Counted from the first letter of the stretch, positions 1-6,513 are shown. The stretch: 8,592 nt of DNA from JBGOUV01 sp041477815 (GCA_041477815.1 JBGOUV010000298.1:1-8592); one strand, 5' to 3'. Notes: a model not told the origin generated them from the letters alone. Program-made: numbers and translations.

Positions 1-1
1 G

Positions 2-811
2 CTGCAACTGGACCAATCCCGCCTCCGGGAACATTTGGTGCAGCAGGAGAAGATGGCCGCCCTGGGGGCCCTGGTCGCCGGCATCGCCCACGACATGCAT
101 ACTCCCATCGGCACCATGACGTCGAACAGCGATATTCTGAGCCGGTCGCTGGGCCGGCTGCGGGAGCTGATTGCCGGCGAAACCTGCCCGGAGTCATTCC
201 GCAATAATCCGGAGCTGGTGCGGGTGGTCAAGATCGTCGATGAGATCACCAAGATCAACCAGTTGGCCTCCGACCGCATTATCAGCATCGTGCGCAGCCT
301 GCGGAATTTCGCGCGCCTGGACGAAGCCGAGGTCCGCGACACCAATCTGCACGAGTGCCTCGACAGCACCCTGACCCTGGTCCACCACGAGCTGAAGAAC
401 CGGATCACGATCCAGAAGGAGTACGGCCAGATTCCCCCGGTCCCCTGCCACGCCAACCAGATCAACCAGGTGTTCATGAACATCCTGGTGAACGCTTCCC
501 ACGCCATCCAGGGAAACGGGACGGTGACCATCCGCACCTTCCGGGACGGCGAGTGGGTCAAGGTCCAGATCGCCGACACCGGTTCCGGCATCCCGGCCGA
601 GAACCTGCACCGCATCTTCGACACCGGCTTTACCACCAAAGGCGCCGGGGTAGGGACCGGCCTGGGCCTGGCCATCTGCTCCAAGATCATGCAGGATCAC
701 CACGGCAAGATCGAAGTCGAGAGCGAAGTCGGACGAGGCACAACATTCACCCTCCGTTTGCCGGTAGAATGGAAGACTCCCCAGCCGGAGAGCGATGACA
801 GACAACCCTGA
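2..811 (+). CDS. Sensor histidine kinase, C-terminal part (5' end outside window)
   Basis: The frame is open from the window edge, so the sensor region is missing. What remains is a charged helical lead-in and the transmitter core. Counting from the TTG at 35, the H-box AGIAHDMHTP gives phospho-acceptor His19 in an HxxxxP motif (dimerisation domain about 1-95). The HATPase_c domain follows: N-box around Asn153 (FMNILVNASHAI), G1 box Asp181-Gly185 (DTGSG), F-box-like FDTGFTTK, and G2 box GTGLGLA about 207-213. All boxes needed for ATP binding and autophosphorylation are present, so the kinase looks active. The last 17 bases overlap the response regulator start at 795, indicating translational coupling and a cognate pair. 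The signal sensed and any membrane segments cannot be judged. A TTG or internal ATG start near 35-53 is unlikely because the coding frame continues upstream through LQLDQSRLREH. Confidence 0.93.
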   Translation: MQLDQSRLREHLVQQEKMAALGALVAGIAHDMHTPIGTMTSNSDILSRSLGRLRELIAGETCPESFRNNPELVRVVKIVDEITKINQLASDRIISIVRSLRNFARLDEAEVRDTNLHECLDSTLTLVHHELKNRITIQKEYGQIPPVPCHANQINQVFMNILVNASHAIQGNGTVTIRTFRDGEWVKVQIADTGSGIPAENLHRIFDTGFTTKGAGVGTGLGLAICSKIMQDHHGKIEVESEVGRGTTFTLRLPVEWKTPQPESDDRQP

Positions 812-1280
812 CAGACAGCCGATCATCCTGATAGTGGACGACGAAGAGATGGTGCTGATCAGCATCAAGTCGTTCCTGATGCTGGAGACCGAGTACGAAG
901 TGATCACCTGCAACGGCCCGGCGGCGGGGCTGGAGGCGACCAAAGGACGCATCATCGACCTGGTAATCTCCGACTACCTGATGCCGGAAATGGACGGCAT
1001 CTCGTTCCTCATGCAGGTAAAGCTGGCGCAACCCCACACCATCCGCATCCTGCTGACCGGCTACGCGGACAAAGAGAACGCCATCAAGGCCATCAACGAA
1101 GTGGGCCTCTACCAATACATCGAGAAGCCCTGGCAGAACGCCGACCTGCTGCTGGTAATCAAGAACGGCCTGGAGAAGCGGTTCCTGATCGAGAAGCTGC
1201 AACAGAAGATCGCCGAGGTGCAGATGGCGCAGGAGAGCCTGCAGGAGATCCAGGACCAGATCATCAAAGCCTTCATGTAG
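795..1280 (+). CDS. Single-domain response regulator with C-terminal coiled coil
   Basis: A 161-residue receiver protein. The REC domain spans about 9-125 with acidic pair Asp15-Asp16, phospho-acceptor Asp60 (SDYLMPEMDG), Thr88 and Lys111 in YIEKPW. The YQYIEKPW signature is common in receivers of the RpfG/HoxA type. Residues about 125-161 are a charged heptad-like helix (IEKLQQKIAEVQMAQESLQ) that ends at the stop without an output domain. It probably accepts phosphate from the kinase encoded just upstream and acts by protein-protein contact. The ATG at 795 has GGAG at 787-790, four bases ahead. It lies inside the kinase gene, so the two are probably co-transcribed and coupled. The same helix often leads into an HD-GYP or other domain in longer relatives, but the DNA after the stop belongs to a gene on the other strand, so no frameshifted extension is seen. 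Confidence 0.93.
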   Translation: MTDNPDRQPIILIVDDEEMVLISIKSFLMLETEYEVITCNGPAAGLEATKGRIIDLVISDYLMPEMDGISFLMQVKLAQPHTIRILLTGYADKENAIKAINEVGLYQYIEKPWQNADLLLVIKNGLEKRFLIEKLQQKIAEVQMAQESLQEIQDQIIKAFM

Positions 1281-1305
1281 GCCGGCCCCAGCTTTGTGGG
1301 GCGGC
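1281..1305. terminator. Bulged GC hairpin between convergent genes
   Basis: GCCGGCCCCA and TGGGGCGGC pair as a 9-bp stem with one bulged G around the loop GCTTTG. It starts directly after the regulator stop and lies between that gene and the stop of the minus-strand NHL gene at 1322. It could stop transcription from both sides. There is no U-tract on the plus side, so intrinsic termination is uncertain. Confidence 0.4.
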
Positions 1306-1321
1306 CCACCAGACGCAAGTG

Positions 1322-2362
1322 TTACCGTAATACCCGGACGCGGTGGTTCTCGCTGTCGTCGATGTAGACCGTGCCTTTGCTATCCACGAACACGCCGTGT
1401 GGCCGGGCCAGGCCGCATTGCAGCGGCGCTCCGTCGGGGCCGTCCGCCCGCGCTCCCGTCCCCGCCATGGTCTCGATGGTCCCCTTCTTCGGATCGATCC
1501 GCCGGATGGTGTGGCTCTCGGTATCGGCAATCCACACCCGGCCGTCCGGAGCGATGGAGATCCCCTTGGGGCCGTTCAGCTTCGCCTGCCGGGCCGGGCC
1601 GTCGGTCAGGCCCTTTTCCCCCGTTCCCGCGACGTGGTGGATGGTCTTCTTCTGCATGTCGATCCGGTAGACGGCGTTGCCCTCCCGCAGCACCAGGTAC
1701 ATGTCGCCGCGGCGGTCGAAGTCCATCGCCCGCGGCCCGTGCAGCGGCGTGCCCGCCAGCGCCGCCCCATCGGAGGCGGGTTGGCGCTCGCCGGTGCCGG
1801 CGAAGGTGTCGATCGTCCCCGCCTTGAGATCCACCCGCCGGATGCGGTGGTTGCCGATGTCCGCGACATAGAGCAGGCCGTTGCGGTCGAAGGCGATGCT
1901 GTGAGGCTGCCGGAACTGGGCCTTCGCCGCCGGCCCGCCGTCGCCCTCAAAACCCGGCTGGCCGGTGCCCGCCACCGTCGAGATGACGCCCGTCTTCGCG
2001 TCCACCCGCCGCACCAGGTGGTTCTGCATCTCGACGAAGTACATGTTTCCCGCCCGGTCGAACCGGATCTCGTAAGGCTGGTTCAGCAACGCCGCGGTAG
2101 CCGGTCCGCCGTCGCCCGCGTACCCTTTCTGGCCGGTGCCGGCCACGATCGACAGCTTGCCGGTCTTCAGATCCAGCTTGCGGATGACATGATTGTCTAC
2201 CTCGCAGAGGTAGAGACCTCCATCGGGACCGGTCGTGAGCCCATAGGGATTGGCAAGCTGGTCGGGGGCGGCGCCGGCTTTCCCGGTACCGGCAATGGTC
2301 TTTATCTCCGCCGCGGTAACCAGCGCGGCGCCCAGCAGGAACGCAAGAACGGGACGGATCAT
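1322..2362 (-). CDS. Secreted NHL-repeat six-bladed beta-propeller protein
   Basis: 346 residues. The first 18 form a signal peptide: MIRP, a hydrophobic core VLAFLLGAALV, then TAA before Glu19 as a likely cleavage site, so the protein is probably exported. The mature part is six NHL repeats. Blades begin at NPYGL, QPYEI, QPHSI, GPRAM, GPKGI and RPHGV, and each contains a GxxY/W strand and an NHxIRR-like turn ending in Asp (the last in R). Each repeat is preceded by an AGTG motif (six copies), and most of the linkers are Gly/Asp-rich. NHL propellers usually bind proteins or ligands; the family alone does not give a substrate, and no catalytic residues can be assigned. I chose the ATG at 2362 because it starts the signal peptide. 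The frame stays open upstream to 2887, but that stretch is antisense to the helicase gene. No Shine-Dalgarno is seen. It is divergent from the helicase-nuclease gene across 27 bases. Confidence 0.9.
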   Translation of the reverse strand: MIRPVLAFLLGAALVTAAEIKTIAGTGKAGAAPDQLANPYGLTTGPDGGLYLCEVDNHVIRKLDLKTGKLSIVAGTGQKGYAGDGGPATAALLNQPYEIRFDRAGNMYFVEMQNHLVRRVDAKTGVISTVAGTGQPGFEGDGGPAAKAQFRQPHSIAFDRNGLLYVADIGNHRIRRVDLKAGTIDTFAGTGERQPASDGAALAGTPLHGPRAMDFDRRGDMYLVLREGNAVYRIDMQKKTIHHVAGTGEKGLTDGPARQAKLNGPKGISIAPDGRVWIADTESHTIRRIDPKKGTIETMAGTGARADGPDGAPLQCGLARPHGVFVDSKGTVYIDDSENHRVRVLR

Positions 2363-2366
2363 GCCT

Positions 2367-2378
2367 GTGGTATACCAC
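2367..2378. promoter_or_regulatory. Perfect 12-bp palindrome in divergent promoter gap
   Basis: GTGGTATACCAC is a perfect palindrome inside the 27-base gap between the NHL start (2362, minus) and the helicase-nuclease start (2390, plus). It contains a TATACC hexamer on both strands. On the minus strand this lies six bases before the NHL ATG, where a -10 box of a leaderless transcript would sit. It could be a shared promoter core, an operator, or both. No -35 consensus is evident on either side. Confidence 0.4.
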
Positions 2379-2389
2379 GAGTATTCCCC

Positions 2390-5062
2390 ATGTTGCTGGT
2401 CTCGCCGCCCGGAAGTGGCAAAACCCATCACGTGCTGGCCGCGCTCGAGTCGGCCCTGGCGGCCGGCCGCCCGGCTCGGCTGGTGGTCCCGACCGCCAGC
2501 ATGGCCGAGCATCTCCAGCACCTGCTGGCCCGGCGCCAAGAACAGTGGCCAGGGGCTAGTGGCCAGTGGCCAGTGACCGGTGGACAGCCCCGCTCGATCC
2601 AACCTCTGGCCGCCTTCGTGGAGGAACTCACCCCGGACGTCCGGGAACTGCCCGACGCCACCGCGACGCTGCTGGTCGAGCGGGCCCTGGCCGCCGCCGG
2701 AGTCCGAGAGTTTGAGGCGGTCGCCGCGTATGCCGGCTTTCAGGCCCAGCTCCTTGAAACCTTTCAGGAGTTCTGGTCGGCGGGCGTTGACGCGCGGGAG
2801 CTGACCGCCCTCCTCGGGCCCGCAACGCCCTTCACCCGCGTCATGACCGCCTACGAAGCGCTGCTCGAAAAGGCCGGCGTCGTACATCGCTCCCGGCGCC
2901 TGCGTCTGGCCGCCGAGGCGCTCCGCCGCCGTCCGCCGGGCGCCCTCTTCTTCGACGGCTTCCTCAACTTCACACCCGTCGAGATCGAGCTACTCTTGGC
3001 CGCCAGTCCCGACCTGGTCACCTTGCCCGACGCCGGCGCCGAGGACGCCCGCCGCGCCCTGCTCGATCACGGCTTCCCGGAGACGGTACTCGACCGCGTC
3101 CGGCGACCGCGACCCGAGCCGGTAGTCCTCGAAGCGCCCTCCCCGGAGCGCGAGATCGAAGACATCGCCGGCCGCCTCCTGGCCGACCACGCCCGCAGCG
3201 GCCGCCCCTTCCGCGAGTACGGGCTGATCCTGCGCCACCTGGACGCCTACGGCCCCCTCGTAGCCGTGGTCTTCGAGCGCTTCGGCATCCCCTTCCGCCT
3301 CGCCCGGGCCGCGCCGTTAGCCCAGCACCCCGCCGTCCGCTACCTGGCCGGGCTGCTCCAGGCCACGGTAGACGGATTCGACGCCCTCCAGACCCTCGAC
3401 CTGCTCAAACTCGGCGGCTCCGGCCTCGCCTGCGACCCGCAGCTCGACCGCTACGATTTCCGGCTCCGCGACAAAGCCCCCGGCGCCGGCGTCCTGTTCC
3501 TGCTCCAGCTCGCCGAGGGATTCCCTCGGGTCAAGCAGTTCATCGCCCGGCTGGAGGATCTCTCGCGCTGGGCCCAGGACCGCTTGTCCCCCAGCGCCTG
3601 GGCCGAGCGTTGCGCCCGCCTTCCCGACACCTGGTTCGCCCTCCCCGAGATCTCCGACGGCGGCTCCCACCTGGCCGCCCTGGAATGCCGCGAGCTGGCC
3701 CATGCCTTGAAAGGCTGGCGCGACGCCACCGACGAGGCTGCCCTGCTCCTGGAGGGCGAGGTCGATCTCACCGCCTATCTCCGCAAGCTCCAGGCCGTCC
3801 TGCGCCTGACGCCTCGCAGTGTCCCCGACCGCCGCCGCAACGTGGTCCAGGTGCTCAGCGTGTACGAGGCCCGCCAATGGGAGCTGGAGGTAGTATTCGT
3901 CTGCGGCCTCGTCGAGAAGCAGTTCCCTCGCTACCGCCAGCAAAACCTCTTCTTCCCCGACGGCCAGCGCCAGCGCCTGGCCCTGCTCGGCGTCCGCCTC
4001 CGCACCACCGCCGAGCAAGACCGGGAAGAGCGCCTGCTGTTCAATCTGGCCCGGAGCCGCGCCACCGATCAGCTTTACCTAACCCACCCCGCCCAGGACG
4101 AATCCGGCGCCCAGTTCCTCCGCTCTTTTTTCATCCCGGCGGAGCAGGCCTCGGGCGCGTCCCAACCTTTACAAGCCGCCATCTCTCCCCCCTCCTGGCG
4201 CCCCTCCCCCGGCGTCCTCCAGCACCCCGACCTCCTCCCCCCCCAAAGCTTCAGCCCCTCGGCCCTGGAGAGGTACATCCAGTGTCCCTTCCAGTTCTTC
4301 GCCGCACGCACCCTGCGCCTCGATGGTCCTCCCCCCACCCCCGCAGAGCGCATCGACAACCTCCTCAAGGGCGCCATCATCCACCGCACCATCGCTCTCT
4401 GGTCTTGTTCCCCGGCCGACCCCATCGGCCCCGTCTTTGAGCGCGTTTTCCAGGAAGCCTGCGCCGACGAGAGTATCCGCCTGAACTTCCGCGCCGCCGC
4501 CCTCGAAAGGGAGCTGCGCGCCGACTTGGAGCGCTTCGCCCGTTTCGAGCGCGACCGTCCCAAGCCCCCCGGCTTCACCCCCGGAGCTCCCGAGAGCGGC
4601 ATCGCGTATCTGCTCGAAGACGGCCTCCGCATCACCGGCCGCATTGACCGGCACGAGGTCTCCGCCGCCGGCGCCGTGATGGTGGTCGACTACAAGTACT
4701 CCACCCCGCAGCGTCTGAAGACGATCTGCCGCGAACAGGAGCAAGGCCTCCGGGTCCAGGCGCCGCTTTATCTCTTAGGCCTCGAAAAGGAACGCGGCCT
4801 GCAGCCGGCGGGCATGCTCTTCTACGGCCTGCGCGACGAGCCCTCCCGGCACGGCTGGCTGGCCCGAGGACTGGCCCCGGACGACCCCGAGCTCGAAGTG
4901 CTCCCGCCCGCCGAGTTCCGCGCCATGCTGGACGCCGCCGGGGCCCGTACCGTGGAACTGGTGCGGGAGATTCGCAGCGGCCACGTGGAGGTCAAGCCGC
5001 GGGATCTCGGATTCTGCCGAGACTACTGCGAGTACCGGGAAGTATGCCGGATCAGTCTTTAG
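2390..5062 (+). CDS. AddB-like helicase-nuclease (PD-(D/E)XK, RecB-family)
   Basis: 890 residues, shorter than typical AddB (about 1100-1200). A Walker A-like loop begins almost at the N-terminus (SPPGSGKT, 5-12, with Ser in place of the usual first Gly). Degenerate superfamily 1 helicase signatures follow: FDGF at 188-191, QVLSVYEAR at 487-495 with VFVCGL and FPR after it, and EERLLFNLARSRA at 546-558. The C-terminal third is a RecB-type nuclease with GxxxH (661-665), Asp753 (GRIDR), Asp767 and Lys769 (VDYK), and QxxxY (790-794), so the active site looks complete. Cys632 (IQCPFQFF) with Cys876, Cys880 and Cys886 (CX3CX5C) matches the Fe-S staple known from AddB. A role in double-strand break end processing is likely. 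No AddA/RecB partner is visible nearby. The ATG at 2390 directly precedes the Walker loop; the frame is open upstream only as antisense of the NHL gene. Residues 52-66 come from a heptanucleotide repeat. Sense-strand third positions are strongly C-biased. Confidence 0.88.
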   Translation: MLLVSPPGSGKTHHVLAALESALAAGRPARLVVPTASMAEHLQHLLARRQEQWPGASGQWPVTGGQPRSIQPLAAFVEELTPDVRELPDATATLLVERALAAAGVREFEAVAAYAGFQAQLLETFQEFWSAGVDARELTALLGPATPFTRVMTAYEALLEKAGVVHRSRRLRLAAEALRRRPPGALFFDGFLNFTPVEIELLLAASPDLVTLPDAGAEDARRALLDHGFPETVLDRVRRPRPEPVVLEAPSPEREIEDIAGRLLADHARSGRPFREYGLILRHLDAYGPLVAVVFERFGIPFRLARAAPLAQHPAVRYLAGLLQATVDGFDALQTLDLLKLGGSGLACDPQLDRYDFRLRDKAPGAGVLFLLQLAEGFPRVKQFIARLEDLSRWAQDRLSPSAWAERCARLPDTWFALPEISDGGSHLAALECRELAHALKGWRDATDEAALLLEGEVDLTAYLRKLQAVLRLTPRSVPDRRRNVVQVLSVYEARQWELEVVFVCGLVEKQFPRYRQQNLFFPDGQRQRLALLGVRLRTTAEQDREERLLFNLARSRATDQLYLTHPAQDESGAQFLRSFFIPAEQASGASQPLQAAISPPSWRPSPGVLQHPDLLPPQSFSPSALERYIQCPFQFFAARTLRLDGPPPTPAERIDNLLKGAIIHRTIALWSCSPADPIGPVFERVFQEACADESIRLNFRAAALERELRADLERFARFERDRPKPPGFTPGAPESGIAYLLEDGLRITGRIDRHEVSAAGAVMVVDYKYSTPQRLKTICREQEQGLRVQAPLYLLGLEKERGLQPAGMLFYGLRDEPSRHGWLARGLAPDDPELEVLPPAEFRAMLDAAGARTVELVREIRSGHVEVKPRDLGFCRDYCEYREVCRISL
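2544..2585 (+). repeat. Six-unit 7-bp tandem repeat inside the helicase-nuclease gene
   Basis: Consecutive heptamers in exact 7-base register read AGTGGCC, AGGGGCT, AGTGGCC, AGTGGCC, AGTGACC, GGTGGAC. Three are identical and the others differ by one to two bases. Three units make 21 bases, so the array is translated as two related heptapeptides, QWPGASG and QWPVTGG (residues 52-65), in the region just after the first helicase strand-helix unit. It looks like a repeat that arose in or invaded the gene at a tolerant loop. Confidence 0.75.
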
Positions 5063-5095
5063 CGCCAGCCCGCTGGTTTCCGACGGCCTGGTGGG

Positions 5096-5130
5096 GCGGC
5101 CCTGGGCCGCAGCCGGCCCCCCGGGCGGCT
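5096..5130. terminator. Two adjacent GC hairpins after the helicase-nuclease gene
   Basis: The 105-base gap between the helicase stop (5062) and the PilZ stop (5168, minus) holds GCGGCCC-T-GGGCCGC (5096-5110) directly followed by AGCCGGCCC-CCC-GGGCGGCT (5111-5130), which pairs with one bulged G. A short T-run (TAATTTT, 5144-5150) follows at some distance. This could be a bidirectional transcription stop for the convergent pair. The fold is read by eye and the T-run is too far for a classic intrinsic terminator. Confidence 0.4.
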
Positions 5131-5167
5131 TCCGGCGGTACGCTAATTTTCGCAACGAGGCGCTAGA

Positions 5168-5476
5168 CTAGGCGGCTATCCCCTCCGGCCGCAGGATCTG
5201 ATGTTTGCGCGCCTGAACGGCCACCCAGCCGTCCCCGCTGCGCACACTCATCCCCAGCAGCCGCAGGTCGATCTCCGGAGCATCGGGGGCCAACTGCGCC
5301 ATCCGGACGATCACTTCCAGCTTGCGGCCGACGCCGATCTTCTCCTCGGTGCGCAGCAACACCCCCGTGCTGCTGATATTCACCGTAGAGCCCTGCCGCG
5401 CGGGACCGCCACGCGTGTCGGTGAAGCGGTATTCCACGGGGCGCTCGATCGAGAATCGGAGAGATCGCTGAGTCAT
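5168..5476 (-). CDS. Small stand-alone PilZ-domain protein
   Basis: 102 residues from the ATG at 5476, almost entirely one PilZ domain, the family that binds cyclic di-GMP and tunes motility, adhesion or polysaccharide production by contacting other proteins. The second signature NxSxxG is intact (NISSTG, 33-38), followed by the strand pattern GVLLRTEEKIGVGRKLEVIVRM. The first signature RxxxR is imperfect: the sequence reads QRSLR at 3-7, so the first Arg position carries Gln, and cyclic di-GMP binding is uncertain. No signal peptide or membrane segment. The start is ambiguous: a GTG at 5482 adds two residues and lies 12 bases after the purine-rich GGAGG (5499-5495, minus), while the ATG at 5476 overlaps the stop of a five-codon mini-frame. 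It converges on the helicase gene and diverges from the TIM barrel gene, so it appears monocistronic. Confidence 0.85.
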   Translation of the reverse strand: MTQRSLRFSIERPVEYRFTDTRGGPARQGSTVNISSTGVLLRTEEKIGVGRKLEVIVRMAQLAPDAPEIDLRLLGMSVRSGDGWVAVQARKHQILRPEGIAA

Positions 5477-5548
5477 GACCACCTGATCATCGCCCCTCCC
5501 GCCTAAACCGGCAATAGTCCTGGGGGACCAAAGGGCAGTTGGTACGAT

Positions 5549-5560
5549 GGTACAAGTACC
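5549..5560. promoter_or_regulatory. Inverted repeat upstream of the TIM barrel gene
   Basis: GGTAC-AA-GTACC is a perfect inverted repeat with a 2-base centre, and a further direct copy of GGTAC lies at 5541-5545. It ends 20 bases before the TAGAAT box at 5580, about where a -35 region would lie. It sits in the 110-base divergent gap between the PilZ gene and the TIM barrel gene and could bind a dimeric regulator. No regulator can be named. Confidence 0.35.
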
Positions 5561-5579
5561 GTCCGGCTCTAACCCGGGC

Positions 5580-5585
5580 TAGAAT
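5580..5585 (+). promoter_or_regulatory. TAGAAT -10 box, probably leaderless promoter
   Basis: TAGAAT lies seven bases before the ATG at 5593, which would place the transcript start at or next to the start codon. The preceding context GCTAGAAT is identical to that at 7067-7074. There is no Shine-Dalgarno at useful spacing (only AGGG abutting the ATG) and no clear -35 hexamer. Confidence 0.5.
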
Positions 5586-5592
5586 CGTAGGG

Positions 5593-6495
5593 ATGCCACT
5601 GGAACCGGTCCTTCATTCAGTCAGTTACGCGGGTGTCTGGCCCGGCCAGACCCGTCTCGGCCTCGACGACTTCGTGGACAAGGCGGCCGCCCTCGGCTTT
5701 AGCGGCGTCATGCTCATGGCCAAGCGCCCGCACCTCTCCGTCCTCGACTACGGCCCCGAGGAGCGTGCCCGCCTCCGCGAGCGCCTCGACCGGAACGGTC
5801 TCCGCTGTCACGTCCTGGCCGGATACAACAACTTCAGCGCCGACCTGGAACATGGCGACGTCCCGCACTGCGAGATCCAGATTCACTACGTCACCGAGCT
5901 GGCCCGCATGGCCCGCGACCTGGGCGCGCCGGTGGTCCGCATCTTCACCGCCTACGAGCACCCGGCCGCCGGCTACACGGCCCTCTGGCAAGCTACGGTC
6001 GAGACCCTGCGGGAGTGCGCCCGCCGCGCCTCCGCCTTCGGCGTGACCATCGGCGTTCAGAACCACCACGACCTGGCCGTCCACTGGGAAACCCAGCTCG
6101 ACCTGATCGGCGCGGTGAACGAGCCCAACTGCAAGGCCATCTTCGACGCCTGGGCTCCGGCCCTCCAGGGCGTCGATATCGTCGCCGCCGCCCGCCGCAT
6201 GGCCCCCCACAACTGCCACACCACCGCCGCCGACTACCAGCGCCGTCCCCGCTTCCGCTTCCAGCCCGGCCTGGTCAACTACGAGCCCCAGAGCCCCTGG
6301 GTCCAGGCGGTACCTATGGGCGAAGGCTTCATCGATTATAAAGGTTTCTTCCGCGCCCTCCGCGAAGGCGGTTACCAGGGCCCGGTGGCCTACGAGATGT
6401 GCTCCCCCCTGCTGGACGGCGGCTCGACCGAAAACCTGGACCGCTACGCCCGCCGCTTCCTGGAATTCCTCGCCGGCGCTGAACCAGGACCGTAA
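5593..6495 (+). CDS. Sugar phosphate isomerase/epimerase-like TIM barrel protein
   Basis: 300 residues with the beta-alpha repeat pattern of the xylose isomerase-like/AP endonuclease 2 TIM barrel family. Successive strands are recognisable: LHSVSYAGV, FSGVMLM, LRCHVLAGY, APVVRIF, VTIGVQNHHD, CKAIFDAW and PVAYEMCSP. Family metal-site positions can be traced as Gln156, Asp185, His209 and Glu268. The first is usually Glu, so the Gln is notable, though QNHHD may be normal for this subgroup. A cytoplasmic isomerase or epimerase acting on a keto-sugar or inositol derivative is the usual guess; the substrate cannot be read from sequence. No signal peptide. The ATG at 5593 fits both the first strand and the TAGAAT box just ahead; a TTG at 5539 would add a segment unlike the family. 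It stands alone, with no carbohydrate transport or dehydrogenase genes in the window. Sense-strand third positions are strongly C-biased, as in the helicase gene. Confidence 0.87.
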   Translation: MPLEPVLHSVSYAGVWPGQTRLGLDDFVDKAAALGFSGVMLMAKRPHLSVLDYGPEERARLRERLDRNGLRCHVLAGYNNFSADLEHGDVPHCEIQIHYVTELARMARDLGAPVVRIFTAYEHPAAGYTALWQATVETLRECARRASAFGVTIGVQNHHDLAVHWETQLDLIGAVNEPNCKAIFDAWAPALQGVDIVAAARRMAPHNCHTTAADYQRRPRFRFQPGLVNYEPQSPWVQAVPMGEGFIDYKGFFRALREGGYQGPVAYEMCSPLLDGGSTENLDRYARRFLEFLAGAEPGP

Positions 6496-6513
6496 GGAAG
6501 TTCCCCTTGGCCC

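Noticed and set aside
765..770. TAGAAT inside the end of the kinase gene as a promoter for the response regulator
   Set aside because: It lies 24 bases before the ATG rather than 6-7, and the regulator has a good GGAG ribosome site and a 17-base overlap, so co-transcription with the kinase is the simpler reading. A secondary internal promoter is not excluded.
194..955. 253-codon open frame on the minus strand
   Set aside because: Antisense across both the kinase and the response regulator, which have complete conserved motifs.
1343..2389. Upstream in-frame extension of the helicase-nuclease gene by 349 codons
   Set aside because: This stretch is antisense to the NHL-repeat gene, whose translation shows clear signal peptide and six repeats. 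The extension is Arg/Val/Pro-rich with no domain, and the Walker A-like loop starts right at the ATG at 2390.
2544..2585. Short CRISPR-like or mobile-element footprint
   Set aside because: Units are 7 bp with no spacers, no terminal inverted repeats and no target duplication; it is a simple tandem repeat within a coding frame.
2363..2887. Upstream extension of the NHL gene to 2887 on the minus strand
   Set aside because: It would put 175 residues before a clear signal peptide and is antisense to the helicase gene. High GC keeps stops rare in this frame.
4259..5062. Cas4-type nuclease as an alternative for the C-terminal domain
   Set aside because: The nuclease and Fe-S motifs are shared by the superfamily, but here they are fused to a helicase-like region and no cas genes or CRISPR array are present.
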